Shown here in pieces: positions 17,549 through 27,543 of a stretch of DNA of 64,000 nt (positions are counted from its first letter, which is position 1; every line of letters starts with the position of its first letter). Origin of the DNA: JADJOM01 sp963817435 (GTDB taxonomy: Bacteria > Gemmatimonadota > Gemmatimonadetes > Gemmatimonadales > GWC2-71-9); NCBI GenBank assembly GCA_963817435.1, contig CAWFNY010000002.1, forward strand, positions 682,001 to 746,000, written 5' to 3'. Position numbers and translations under genes: made by a program. Under the pieces are notes generated by a model. The model ran no database searches. It worked only from the letters and a program-made list of their open reading frames with translations, and was not told where the DNA came from.

Positions 17549-18484
17549 TCAGTCGTCAGCAAAGACATAGCAGTCCCGCCCGGCCGTCTTGCCCCTGTAC
17601 AGCGCCCTGTCGGCGCGCTCGACAACACTGGCCAGGGCCTCATCCACACCCGCCCGCGCCAGTCCCATCGTGACCGTGAGCACCAGGGGATCTCCCTGCG
17701 GAAGCGGGACCGGCGTGCTGCGGACCGCATGGATGATCCGCTGCACGGGTGCCGCGGCTGCCTCTGGCGAATGGCACTGCATGAGCAGAAGGAACTCCTC
17801 ACCGCCGAACCGATACAGCGGCTCGTCGGGGCGCACGCTGCGTTTCAGCGTGTCTGCAACGTGCCGCAAGGCGGTGTCGCCCACCGGATGGCCGTAGCTG
17901 TCGTTGACCCGCTTGAAATGATCCACGTCGATCATCACGGCATAGAGCAGGCTCTTGTTGCGCCTGCAGCTCTTCTGCACCTGAAGGAATTCGGTCTCGA
18001 TATCGTGGCGCAGCAGCAGTCCGGTCAGCGGATCATGCCGCGCGGCGATCCCGAGAAACAACGTCTTGAAGTCGGCCAGCAGCCTGATCAGCTCGGATTG
18101 CGTCTGTTCGAAGCGATCCAGATCGGCCCGTTGCCCCGGCCGTCCGGCCTGGACATCGGTGCAGATGGATCGAATGGCGTCGTGCATGGATTGATGAACG
18201 TCCTCGAGCCTGCGCGCGTGCTCCGCGTCGCATTCCTCGAACCGCGCCCTGTTCGCCGCAAACCAGCGGCCGAAGTGGCAAAGGGTGTGCGACCTGGCGG
18301 CGAGCACATCCTCTTCGGGAAGTTCGTGGAGCACGGTGGAGCGCAACACTCGCCGCGACCAGTCCATGTGTGCCTCGACTGAGGCATCCAGATCGGCGAT
18401 GAAACCGGCTTCGAGGATGTCCTTCAGGCGCACCCGGGCTCCCACGCTCACCCTCCCCTGTCTCGATGCTGACTGCCATGGCAT
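17549..18484 (-). CDS. diguanylate cyclase with N-terminal CZB zinc-sensor domain (DgcZ-like)
   Basis: A 311-residue cytoplasmic c-di-GMP synthase. Residues ~25-140 have the chemoreceptor zinc-binding pattern: a His in AHMDWSRRVL, the Cys-x-F-G-x-W motif CHFGRW, and later His residues in EHARRLEDVHQSMH. The C-terminal GGDEF domain has DPLTGLLLRHD, DVDHFKRVND and an active GGEEF. The position of the inhibitory RxxD site reads RPDE, similar to E. coli DgcZ. This domain order is that of DgcZ/YdeH, in which zinc inhibits the cyclase. It lies convergent to dapD with no obvious partner. Confidence 0.88.
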   Translation of the reverse strand: MPWQSASRQGRVSVGARVRLKDILEAGFIADLDASVEAHMDWSRRVLRSTVLHELPEEDVLAARSHTLCHFGRWFAANRARFEECDAEHARRLEDVHQSMHDAIRSICTDVQAGRPGQRADLDRFEQTQSELIRLLADFKTLFLGIAARHDPLTGLLLRHDIETEFLQVQKSCRRNKSLLYAVMIDVDHFKRVNDSYGHPVGDTALRHVADTLKRSVRPDEPLYRFGGEEFLLLMQCHSPEAAAAPVQRIIHAVRSTPVPLPQGDPLVLTVTMGLARAGVDEALASVVERADRALYRGKTAGRDCYVFADD

Positions 18485-18494
18485 CCGGCCAGCG

Positions 18495-18540
18495 GCTCGC
18501 GTCTGCGCATGAGCTTCACCGGCCGGCGAGTCACCATGAA
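18495..18540 (-). repeat. possible attC-arm remnant
   Basis: Between the cyclase and amidohydrolase genes the minus strand reads AGCTTCATGG...GGTGAAGCTCATGCGCAGACG, an inverted repeat. Its right side resembles the right arm of the attC-like sites at 24-35 kb (CGCAGCTTATGCGCAGACG). No gene or core heptamer is attached. The remaining gap to 18773 contains only two direct copies of CGAGGCGGGTGAAG (about 18708 and 18733). Confidence 0.25.
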
Positions 18541-18773
18541 GCTATCCGACGCCGGCAGGCTCTGCCAGCGAGAGACGACCGCCTGGCCGCACCGTGCGCC
18601 TCCTTCGGTTCCTGCCCGAATTCCTCGTTGGCCGACTCGAGTGCGCTCAGTCCTGCTTGCGTGGACGACTCGAGGTGACCCTTCAGACGATTGGCGAGCG
18701 CGCGGCCGAGGCGGGTGAAGGAGAAGGCGACGAGGCGGGTGAAGCAGAGCCCGCAGCTTGGGAGTACCACCCC

Positions 18774-20084
18774 TCACGGTCTCTCATAGATCCGTCCGCG
18801 CTTGATGACCAGCTGGATCGTACGGGAATTCCGGATATCAGCCAGTGGATTGGCCGAGAGTACCACGAGGTCCGCGAGTTTGCCGGCCTCGACGGTACCA
18901 CGGGTGGCTTGAGCACCCAGCACGGCTGCGGCATCGCGGGTGGCACTCTCCAGCGCTTCGGCGGGACTCAGGCCACCGAGTCGGACCAGTAGCTCGAGTT
19001 CCCGATGCAGGTTGGGCAGCGTCAGCGAGTCGGAATCCGCCTCCCCCAGTGTGTCAGTCCCGGCGATGATGGTGACCCCATCGCGATATGCCTTCCTGGT
19101 GATTTCTCCGGCCAGCCGCAGTCGGGCAGGATCGTCCTCGAAGATGAGGAGGGTCGGCTCGAAGACGGTATGCTGCCTGACCATGGTGCGGAGCAGTGTA
19201 TCCAGCCCACTATCCGCCATGTCGAGCGGCTGTCCGGGCGGAGCGCGCAATGCAGCGACTCGCCGCGTCGAGTCCATCGCGAGGGCGACGAGGCTGGCAT
19301 GGGAGATGGCATCAACGCCCGCATTCACGACCTCGATCGGCGTGGCGGGTCCGAGGGCCGCGTGGGCCCATACCGCCAGCCCCTGGGCATGTGCTTCGAC
19401 GGTGATCCTGCGGGCCAGTTCTCCGCTCAGCGCGGCGTACAGCTTGATCGCGGTGGCCCCGGTCCCCCGGGCTTCGGCGATGGCCTGATGGATGTCGGTC
19501 GTGTCGGCAATCGCCCGCATCCACGGCACCTGCCCGGCAACCAGTCCGCGCGTGGCGTCATGGGTACGCGGGTCGGCGAAGAACTCCGGCCCGGCGAACA
19601 GCGCGGCGTAATAGATGTCGGGACTGGGGATTTCAGCGAGCAGTGCGTCGCGCTGCAGTGACCCAAGCGCGCGCACGTCCCCAGCCATGTCGCGGACCGC
19701 GGTGACGCCACCGAGCAGTGCCTTGCGCAGGCGCCGTTCGGTCCTCACCCGGGTGTCTTCGCCCGAGGGATCGGTGGCAATGTGCACGTGAGTGTCGATC
19801 AGGCCGGGAATCAGGAAGCGGCCCGTCAGGTTCAGGATGGTCGCTCGCGGCGGCAGCGGATGGGATCCAGCCGGAGAAACCCCGGTAATTCTCTCGCCCT
19901 GAATCAGCACGGTCTGATTTGGGCGCGCCGCCCGACCGGTGCCGTCGATCACTGTCACGCCGACCAGCGCCAGGGTGGCGCTGGTGTCATCTGGGGTCTG
20001 GGCTCGGAGAGTGTGGCTGGGGCTGATGAGCAGCAAGCAAATGAATGCTGGTCCCAGCACGGCCACGGAACGGCGAGGACTCAT
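18774..20084 (-). CDS. exported metal-dependent amidohydrolase
   Basis: A 436-residue secreted amidohydrolase of the imidazolonepropionase-like/prolidase group. A signal peptide (LGPAFICLLLISPSHTLRAQ) precedes the beta-sandwich strands. The first metal motif is IPGLIDTHVHI. The carboxylated-Lys position is in TAIKLYAALSGE, further His ligands are in VWAHAALGP and AISHASLV, and the late Asp is in IIAGTDTLGEAD. The C-terminal EAGKLADLVVLSANPL strand closes the sandwich domain. The substrate is not predictable; cyclic imides or Xaa-Pro dipeptides are typical. It is divergent from katG. Confidence 0.88.
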   Translation of the reverse strand: MSPRRSVAVLGPAFICLLLISPSHTLRAQTPDDTSATLALVGVTVIDGTGRAARPNQTVLIQGERITGVSPAGSHPLPPRATILNLTGRFLIPGLIDTHVHIATDPSGEDTRVRTERRLRKALLGGVTAVRDMAGDVRALGSLQRDALLAEIPSPDIYYAALFAGPEFFADPRTHDATRGLVAGQVPWMRAIADTTDIHQAIAEARGTGATAIKLYAALSGELARRITVEAHAQGLAVWAHAALGPATPIEVVNAGVDAISHASLVALAMDSTRRVAALRAPPGQPLDMADSGLDTLLRTMVRQHTVFEPTLLIFEDDPARLRLAGEITRKAYRDGVTIIAGTDTLGEADSDSLTLPNLHRELELLVRLGGLSPAEALESATRDAAAVLGAQATRGTVEAGKLADLVVLSANPLADIRNSRTIQLVIKRGRIYERP

Positions 20085-20161
20085 CTCGGCTCTTCTCGGC
20101 TGGAGGTTTCTGCCTCGACCGGCGGAGGGAAACAGTCGCCTTTACCGCACCACTGGCCGGT

Positions 20162-20180
20162 CGTAGGTTTCCCCCTACGG
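20162..20180. promoter_or_regulatory. inverted repeat upstream of katG
   Basis: The sequence CGTAGG-TTTCCC-CCTACG lies ~25 bases before the katG start, between two divergent genes. It could be an operator or a small mRNA hairpin. The assignment is speculative because no regulator gene is adjacent. Confidence 0.35.
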
Positions 20181-20201
20181 CATAATAACTGGAGAAAACA
20201 C

Positions 20202-22382
<2,181 letters not shown>

Positions 22383-22476
22383 TCTCCCGGTCCGGCGGCC
22401 CGCCGGGGTTCAGCGCGTAGTCAGGCGCTGAGGGCGGTCGTCACTGCCCTGGAGTCAAGGCGGCGCCTCGAAGCAG

Positions 22477-22505
22477 GGCCCGTGCCGGCCGGTCCGGCAC
22501 GGGCC
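22477..22505 (+). terminator. strong hairpin after katG
   Basis: GGCCCGTGCCGG (22477-22488) pairs perfectly with CCGGCACGGGCC (22494-22505) across a 5-base loop. It lacks a long T run, but its position 95 bases after katG and before a converging gene fits a terminator. Confidence 0.65.
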
Positions 22506-22521
22506 GGCTTCGTTCCCCGTT

Positions 22522-22560
22522 GCGGAACGTCGCCAGATTCATGCGCCGGCCGGGTGGTGC
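22522..22560 (-). repeat. half attC-like arm at the katG edge of the cassette region
   Basis: On the minus strand GGCCGGCGCATGAATCTGGCGACG resembles the left arm of the complete attC-like site at 34643-34740 (CCGGCGCATGAAGCTGTCGAAG). No right arm is found; katG's terminator lies just beyond. This may be the truncated last site of the array. Confidence 0.35.
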
Positions 22561-22611
22561 GGTGGACTAGGCGCAGCAGTATCCGTCCGTTGCTCGACGG
22601 GCAGTCCATCC

Positions 22612-23121
22612 CTAACGATCCGACTCCTGCTCGGTGTCACGCTGGGCAAGCGGTGCCTCGATCCTGCGCTCACCCAGGCTGCGTGGTTCCTCGCCAGCCT
22701 TGAGCGCACGCCCGGCTCTTCGGGCAAGGATCAGGGTGGCGGCCGCCGACCCACCGCCCAGGAGTGTGAGGATCGTCAGGTTCCCGATGGCGTTCCAGGC
22801 GGACCACACCCGGGCGCCGTTTGAGGCGGCGATAAACAGAAAGTAGAGCAGCCCGCCTCCAGCACCGAGGATGGTCACGTATCGCAGCGAGAGCCGGTCG
22901 AAGGTTCGTCCGCGGGCGACGATTGCCAGAACGCCGGCAAACCCCACGCCGACGAGAAATGCGACCACCGAAAGCCTGGCCACCATCCTCAGGTCGTCCC
23001 ACGAAAGCTCCCCCAGAAGCAGCCCACCCAGGGCAAGCATCGAACTCACCACGCCGACGCCCGCGGCAAAGGTCAGTCCCGTGCCGATCATCCCGCGGAT
23101 GACCCTCAGCCAGCGCGGCAT
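22612..23121 (-). CDS. small integral membrane protein, unknown
   Basis: A 169-residue protein with four predicted transmembrane segments: around TGLTFAAGVGVVSSMLALGG, VVAFLVGVGFAGVLAIVA, TILGAGGGLLYFLFIAA and LTILTLLGGGSAAATLILA. The tail is charged. I choose the ATG at 23121 (MPRWLRV) because GGAGGTGG lies just upstream; longer in-frame starts extend into a probable intergenic region. Its stop TAG lies inside a GTTAGGG heptamer. No family is recognised. It is the last minus-strand gene before katG and probably belongs to the cassette region. Confidence 0.65.
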   Translation of the reverse strand: MPRWLRVIRGMIGTGLTFAAGVGVVSSMLALGGLLLGELSWDDLRMVARLSVVAFLVGVGFAGVLAIVARGRTFDRLSLRYVTILGAGGGLLYFLFIAASNGARVWSAWNAIGNLTILTLLGGGSAAATLILARRAGRALKAGEEPRSLGERRIEAPLAQRDTEQESDR

Positions 23122-23292
23122 ACCCACCTCCATGTGCATTCCCCTTTGGGCAGCGAAGGACACCGGCGGCGCTGCGCATCGCCGCGTCCGTTTCCTCGAA
23201 CCGCGCCGGGAGCACCAGCCTGTGTCAGGCGTCACCCGGGAGCGTGCAGGCTTCAGGCTTCAGGCGTCCTGCGTGCTGACGATGAAGCCGCC

Positions 23293-23418
23293 ATGCCTGA
23301 CCATCGTGTCGTGGAGCAGGCGGCCAGGCAGGTCCGCATCATGGGGAAACCTCAGGGGAATGCAGCGCTCGTTGCCATCGAACGCCTGCGCACCAACAGC
23401 TTCCTGCGGGAGTCAGGT
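23293..23418 (-). repeat. degenerate attC-like site (candidate)
   Basis: On the minus strand the preceding gene's stop TGA lies in ACCTGAC (23412-23418), matching an inverse core, and GTCAGGC (23293-23299) could be the other end. The arms pair only weakly (CGCAGGCG with CGCCTGC). Supported by its position and the stop-in-core arrangement, but the fold is poor. Confidence 0.3.
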
Positions 23419-23913
23419 GGCACGATGGCCGGACGCGACTGGGGCGGTAGCCTGCAACTGCCCACCACGCACCGTGGCGCCCACCACGATGGCCGCGCCG
23501 ATCAGGACGAGGTTCTTGATGATGTACTGGCCCTCGAGGGTTGGGGCATAGGGGAAAGCCCGGAACGTCTCGTCGGGGAAGAGGACGAGCGGAGTCAGGG
23601 TTCCGGGCATCTGCGCGAACAGGAGGAAGAGCGTGGTCCGGAGGTAGCGGCCGGTCAGGAGGCCGATCCCGATCAGAGACTCCCAGGCGGCCAGGAGGGG
23701 CAAGCTCATCGCGGGAGGCACGAGACCGATGGTGAGGCGCTCGATTGTGCGGGTCGCGAGTTCTGCCGCGGGACTCCAGGTCGGCACGAACTTGATGATC
23801 CCGAACCAGAGAAAGACGATGCCCAGCGCCATCCGGGTGATCGTGATCCCGTGCCGGGCCATCCACGCTGTTATCCGAATGTCGACGGGATCGAGCTTGG
23901 GAGGAAGTGTCAT
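23413..23913 (-). CDS. DoxX/YkgB-like membrane protein
   Basis: A 166-residue membrane protein with about four hydrophobic segments. The run RMALGIVFLWFGIIKFVPTW followed by IGLLTGRYLRTTLFLLFAQM and QYIIKNLVLIGAAIVVGA resembles the DoxX/DUF417 (YkgB) superfamily, whose members may associate with quinone or stress-response systems. The start ATG is two bases from the stop of the next upstream gene, so the two are co-transcribed. The stop TGA lies in an ACCTGAC heptamer like those of the attC-like sites. The function is unknown. Confidence 0.75.
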   Translation of the reverse strand: MTLPPKLDPVDIRITAWMARHGITITRMALGIVFLWFGIIKFVPTWSPAAELATRTIERLTIGLVPPAMSLPLLAAWESLIGIGLLTGRYLRTTLFLLFAQMPGTLTPLVLFPDETFRAFPYAPTLEGQYIIKNLVLIGAAIVVGATVRGGQLQATAPVASGHRAT

Positions 23914-23914
23914 T

Positions 23915-24358
23915 TTAGACTGGGGCGGGAGCGCGGACCAGGGTCACGAAGAAGCGCGCGAGGACGGCGCCGGCAACGATCAACGTGACGTGAAACACGT
24001 ACTCGATGCCCAGAAGACCGTTGAGGTTCATCCCGTTGTGAAGGTGAAGACTGTCGTGAGCCCACCAATTCAGCAGCAGCCAGGCGATGGAAAGATGGGC
24101 CGCCCGGGCGAGGGGGGCCGAGACCGGGAAAGTGGCTTTCAGTGGAGAGTACCCGAACAGGAGGAAAGCCACGCCCAGCCCGAACGCCAGGGCCTCGAAG
24201 ACGCCGAGCAGCATGAAGAGTGGGACCTGCACGCCGACGGCTTGAGGGACGGAAGGATCGGGGGCCCAGAACGCTCCAAGCGGACCGTGCGGTTCGGTCA
24301 GAAATGCGCAAAGTCCGAGGACCAGCGTCACGAACGCGGCCTTGGTCTGAATCTTCAT
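23915..24358 (-). CDS. small integral membrane protein, unknown
   Basis: A 147-residue protein with four predicted transmembrane segments. The ATG at 24358 (MKIQTKAAFVTLVLGLCAF) is the natural start; an upstream extension would read through the attC-like repeat. A histidine-rich loop (NWWAHDSLHLHNGMN) between the third and fourth helices is distinctive and could bind a metal or haem. It is followed after one base by the DoxX-like gene, suggesting a two-gene unit. No family is recognised with confidence. Confidence 0.65.
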   Translation of the reverse strand: MKIQTKAAFVTLVLGLCAFLTEPHGPLGAFWAPDPSVPQAVGVQVPLFMLLGVFEALAFGLGVAFLLFGYSPLKATFPVSAPLARAAHLSIAWLLLNWWAHDSLHLHNGMNLNGLLGIEYVFHVTLIVAGAVLARFFVTLVRAPAPV

Positions 24359-24384
24359 GTCAACGACCTCCGTGTGAAAGTTCC

Positions 24385-24509
24385 GCATGACGTCTGCGCA
24401 CAAGCTGCGAAGCCGCGGCTGGGCCGGCAAGCCCGCCCCAGCCACTGCCCAGTGGTACCGGACCCAGCGCGAATCGATGGCCGGGGACGTCGGCTTCAGG
24501 CGGTGATCA
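24385..24509 (-). repeat. attC-like site after the hydrolase gene
   Basis: The right end on the minus strand reads CTTCGCAGCTTGTGCGCAGACGTCATGC, almost identical to the right arm of the site at 25277. The left end begins at the hydrolase stop codon (GCCTGATCACC). The centre GC stem (CCAGCCGCGGC) is less symmetric. It is one of a family of similar repeats, with the heptamer degenerate at both ends. Confidence 0.55.
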
Positions 24510-25250
24510 GGCCACCGACAGCAGATGTTGCCGCAGGACCTGGTACGCCTCCGTACGCGGATCGAGGAAGGCCATGTGATCTGTCCCCTTCAATGGCATA
24601 TAGGTCGCCGTGTCCCCCGCAGCCTGGGCCTGGGCGACATAGGCCTGGCTGAGGGTCGCGGGCACGGCAGTATCGGCATCGCCGTGAAGGACGAACTGCC
24701 GGACTCCCAGCGGGAGATGGGCGGCCGGTGAGGCGGTCTGGTAGCGCGCTGGCACGGTGGAGGGCGAGCCGCCGAGAAACAGCTCTACGGCCCCGTCACC
24801 GAGCCCGGCCGCGTAGGCGGCCGCGAGATCGAGGAGTGGGGCGAGGCCGATGGCCGCGGCCGGGACCAGGGGGCGGGAGAGGCTCCGGGCACGGGAGGCG
24901 GCCCAGAAGGCCAGATGGCCTCCGGCCGAGTGTCCAACGAGGAAGTACCGGCCGAGGTCGACCTGAGGATGAGTCGCTTGGAGCGTGGGGAGATAGGCCA
25001 GGCTCGCTTCTGCGTCCTGCAATGTGGCGGGCCAGGGGTGGCCTCCGGGCCCCACCCGCCGGTAGCCGAGGTTCCAGACGGCCAGGCCGGCGGCGCACAG
25101 GTCGATCGCGATCGGCTCCAATTGGTCTCGCCCGTACGGCGTGCGCCTGAAGCCGCCATGGAAGAGGCAGACCAGCGGGGCGCGGGTGCCCGCCGGGAGA
25201 TAGAGGTCACCGACCTGGACCGGGTCCGGACCGTAGGCGAGGGTGTGCAA
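24507..25250 (-). CDS. alpha/beta hydrolase (carboxylesterase/BD-FAE-like), cassette gene
   Basis: A ~247-residue alpha/beta hydrolase. An oxyanion HG motif is in LVCLFHGGFRRTPYG. The nucleophile elbow is GHSAGG in FLVGHSAGGHLAFWA, the acid is probably Asp in LHGDADTAVP and the His is in KGTDHMAFLD. No signal peptide is visible. The start is uncertain: TTG at 25250 gives LHTLAYGPD, while a TTG at 25295 would begin inside the upstream attC-like repeat. The gene is bounded by attC-like repeats on both sides, each right at its edges, as for an integron cassette. The substrate is unknown. Confidence 0.82.
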   Translation of the reverse strand: MHTLAYGPDPVQVGDLYLPAGTRAPLVCLFHGGFRRTPYGRDQLEPIAIDLCAAGLAVWNLGYRRVGPGGHPWPATLQDAEASLAYLPTLQATHPQVDLGRYFLVGHSAGGHLAFWAASRARSLSRPLVPAAAIGLAPLLDLAAAYAAGLGDGAVELFLGGSPSTVPARYQTASPAAHLPLGVRQFVLHGDADTAVPATLSQAYVAQAQAAGDTATYMPLKGTDHMAFLDPRTEAYQVLRQHLLSVA

Positions 25251-25276
25251 AGGGGTATTGGATCCGAGGGAAGGCC

Positions 25277-25391
25277 GCCTGACGTCTGCGCACAAGCTGC
25301 GAAGCGCGGTTCATCTGCGCCAGTACTCCCGGGGAGGCCCGCCGCACGTCGACGGCTACATGCACCGGCTGGATATCCGCGCGAGTTGGGT
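25277..25391 (-). repeat. attC-like recombination site
   Basis: On the minus strand this 115-base element starts with ACCCAAC (fits RYYYAAC) 11 bases after the DUF2277 stop and ends with GTCAGGC (near GTTRRRY). The right arm CCGCGCTTCGCAGCTTGTGCGCAG pairs imperfectly with the left arm GGTGCATGTAGCCGTCGACGTGCGG. It shares about 60 bases of similar sequence with the site at 34643-34740, including GTACTGGCGCAG versus CTACTGGCGCAG. Confidence 0.75.
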
Positions 25392-25402
25392 CGCCGCCGT
25401 TG

Positions 25403-25690
25403 TCAGGGGGTCCCCCGCTCCTTCGGCGCGAAGCGCGACGCACTTCGCGCGCGCGCCCTGGCGGCCTCGACTTCCCGATCCCGAGGGGGAGCCGTCGTGA
25501 CCAGCGATGCCAGCAGGAGGTTGGCCGCGGCGGTGACCTGCTCGACGGCGCGATCGAACGCCGCCTCATTGGCCTTCGACGGCTTGGTGAAGCCGCTCAG
25601 CTTGCGCACGAACTGGAGCGTGGATGCGCGCGTCTCCTCGTCCGTCGCGGGCGGAGCGAAGTTATGCAGCGTCTTGATATTGCGACACAT
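25403..25690 (-). CDS. DUF2277 family protein
   Basis: A 95-residue protein that matches the DUF2277 pattern: it opens with MCRNIKTLHNFAPPATDEE and continues with QFVRKLSGFTKPSKANEAAF, then a helix and a basic tail. The ATG at 25690 is the family start; the longer open frame upstream is spurious. Its function is unknown. It is followed after 11 bases by an attC-like repeat in the same orientation, so it looks like a mobile cassette gene. The cytoplasmic location is inferred from the absence of a signal. Confidence 0.88.
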   Translation of the reverse strand: MCRNIKTLHNFAPPATDEETRASTLQFVRKLSGFTKPSKANEAAFDRAVEQVTAAANLLLASLVTTAPPRDREVEAARARARSASRFAPKERGTP

Positions 25691-25767
25691 GGGAATCCTC
25701 CAGTGGCCGGCCAGTGCTGTGGCGAGGTGGTGCCGTTCGCCCGCTAGGTACCGTCGTCCATGCGACT

Positions 25768-26253
25768 TCACCCACGGCGCGCCGCCTCGATGGTCGCGAT
25801 GTCGATCTTCCGCATCTGCATCATCGCATCGAACGCGCGCCTGGCCGCCGCGGGATCGGGATCGACGATCGCCTCGGTCAGGGCGATCGGCGTGATCTGC
25901 CAGGATACTCCCCATCTGTCCTTGCACCAGCCGCACTCGCTCTCCTGCCCGCCGTTCCCGACGATCGCGTTCCAGTAGCGGTCCGTTTCAGCCTGATCGG
26001 CGGTCGCGACCTGGAACGAGAACGCCTCACTCTGCCTGAACGCCGGCCCGCCATTGAGCCCGAGGCATGGAATGCCGAGGACGGTGAACTGGACGGTCAG
26101 CACGTCGCCCTGCTTCCCCGACGGGTAGTCTCCCGGCGCATGGAATACCGCGCGGACCGCCGAATCGGGGAAGGTCCGGGCGTAGAACCGCGCCGCCTCC
26201 TCGGCGTCGCCATCGTACCAGAGGCAGATCGTGGTCTTCGGGTGATGCACCAT
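25768..26253 (-). CDS. VOC family protein (PhnB-like glyoxalase fold)
   Basis: A 161-residue PhnB-like/3-demethylubiquinone-methyltransferase-fold protein. Typical stretches are TTICLWYDGDAEEAARFYARTFPDS, VQFTVLGIPCLGLNGGPAF, the EAFSFQV strand and the CGWCKDRWGVSWQI motif. The terminal ALTEAIVDPDPAAARRAFDAMM helix is also diagnostic. Members of this family lack a settled enzymatic role. A GCCTGAC heptamer (26281-26287) lies 28 bases upstream of its start. Confidence 0.9.
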   Translation of the reverse strand: MVHHPKTTICLWYDGDAEEAARFYARTFPDSAVRAVFHAPGDYPSGKQGDVLTVQFTVLGIPCLGLNGGPAFRQSEAFSFQVATADQAETDRYWNAIVGNGGQESECGWCKDRWGVSWQITPIALTEAIVDPDPAAARRAFDAMMQMRKIDIATIEAARRG

Positions 26254-26297
26254 GTCACGTCTCTATGGTTGAGGCCCGTCGCCTGACGGATCCAATG

Positions 26298-26771
26298 CTA
26301 GCGCGGGACGACGGCCATCGCCTCGACTTCGAGCAGCACATCGGGGTGAAAGAGTCCGCTCACTTCCGCTAAGGTGCTGGCCGGAGGCGCGGCGGGGTTC
26401 ACATACCGATCGCGGACTTCGCGAAGGGTGCCGAGATTCTTCTGCGCATCCCTGAGATACATCGTGATCTTCACGACATCGGTGAAGCCGGCCCCCCGAC
26501 TCGTGAGACCGCGGCGCAGGTTCTCGAAGACCTGGATCGCCTGGGCCCGGAAGTCGGTCCCGCCGACGAGCTGTCCCGTCGAGTCGAGGGGCACCTGACC
26601 GGACAGAAGAATCAGGCGGTTTCCCGGAGGAATGTCGACCACCTGGGAGTAGCCGCGCGTGGGAGGCAGTTCCGGTGGATTGGTGAACGTGGGCTGCCCC
26701 TGCCCTGCAAGGGCAGCGGCGATGCTGCACAGGAGCAGGAGCGGAAGCGCACGAATGGGATGTCGCATCAT
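26298..26771 (-). CDS. exported RidA/YjgF family protein
   Basis: A 157-residue Rid-superfamily protein with an N-terminal signal peptide (ALPLLLLCSIAAALAGQGQ), unusual for a family that is mostly cytoplasmic. The Rid core is recognisable as LILLSGQVPLDSTGQLVGG, QVFENLRRGL, VVKITMYLRD and the C-terminal LLEVEAMAVVPR. The Arg that RidA uses to bind the substrate carboxylate is not obvious at the ITMYLRD position, so this may be a non-deaminase subfamily. The ATG pair at 26771/26768 overlaps the stop of the DUF3291 gene, giving a coupled pair. Confidence 0.85.
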   Translation of the reverse strand: MMRHPIRALPLLLLCSIAAALAGQGQPTFTNPPELPPTRGYSQVVDIPPGNRLILLSGQVPLDSTGQLVGGTDFRAQAIQVFENLRRGLTSRGAGFTDVVKITMYLRDAQKNLGTLREVRDRYVNPAAPPASTLAEVSGLFHPDVLLEVEAMAVVPR

Positions 26772-27292
26772 GGCTGGGCGCGGGGACGCTTGAGCTTGGT
26801 GGGGGTGCCGGCGGCATCGAAGGGCTGCCGGAAATTGAAGGCCGTTGGCGTCGGGCCCTCGGCATGCAGGCGGTCGATGCGCTCGACCGCCTCCGCCCAA
26901 TTCGGCCGGTGATCGGCGTCCACCCACCATGCCACAAACCCGGGCCATGGGCCACGCTGGAACCACTCCGCTCGCCTGGAGAGCGCTTCGCCGTGCTCGC
27001 CCGCATAGGAGAACCCGACCACCGATTCGAGATCGCGCCACAGGCTCAGGGTCATCGCGATCTGGGTGGGCGGCAGGCCCTGCGGTGCGCAGGCCGGAAC
27101 GACGACGGGACCCCAGGAATGCTCCCATGTCTCCACATCGCGGATGGACCGCGCGAAGAAGCCGTCGCTGCCATCGGCGCGCGTGTACACGGCGGCGAGC
27201 CGATCGACGAAGCCCTGCACCGCCGCCGCACCGACCGGCTCCTTCAGGACCCCGAGCGTGAAGAACGCGAGGCGACTTGACACGTGGGGCAT
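26768..27292 (-). CDS. DUF3291 family protein
   Basis: A 174-residue protein of the DUF3291 (ABM-like dimeric alpha-beta barrel) type. The opening LAFFTLGVLKEPVG and the aromatic cluster IAMTLSLWRDLESVVGFSYAGEHGEAL with RRAEWFQRGPWPGFVAWWV are diagnostic. The C-terminal NWAEAVERIDRLHAEGPTPTAFNF segment matches too. Members may be haem-degrading-like monooxygenases, but the function is not established. It overlaps the Rid-like gene by four bases. The 250 bases upstream (27293-27543) hold no recognisable gene. Confidence 0.86.
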   Translation of the reverse strand: MPHVSSRLAFFTLGVLKEPVGAAAVQGFVDRLAAVYTRADGSDGFFARSIRDVETWEHSWGPVVVPACAPQGLPPTQIAMTLSLWRDLESVVGFSYAGEHGEALSRRAEWFQRGPWPGFVAWWVDADHRPNWAEAVERIDRLHAEGPTPTAFNFRQPFDAAGTPTKLKRPRAQP

Positions 27293-27543
27293 CTCCGTGA
27301 GGGAACAGAGTGGGACCCAGGGCGAGGTAGTGCGCCGTACCGCTCGCGCACATCCTCACGACTCGAAGCACCTGGAAAGGAGGTGCGTGCCTGGGAGCGA
27401 ACGGGGGCGGCACGCGTACAGCGGGCTGAGGTCTTCGGATAAGCTGTGGAACGCGGGGCGCTCGCGCAAGCGAACGGGCATTCGTCCGGTGGTCCGGAGA
27501 ATTGGCCGAGCAGGTGCACCGCACCGGGGCGGTCGCGGGGACC

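Noticed and set aside
18531..18777. Minus-strand ORF of about 80-109 residues upstream of the cyclase
   Set aside because: Low-complexity composition, internal direct repeats and no ribosome site; not a convincing gene.
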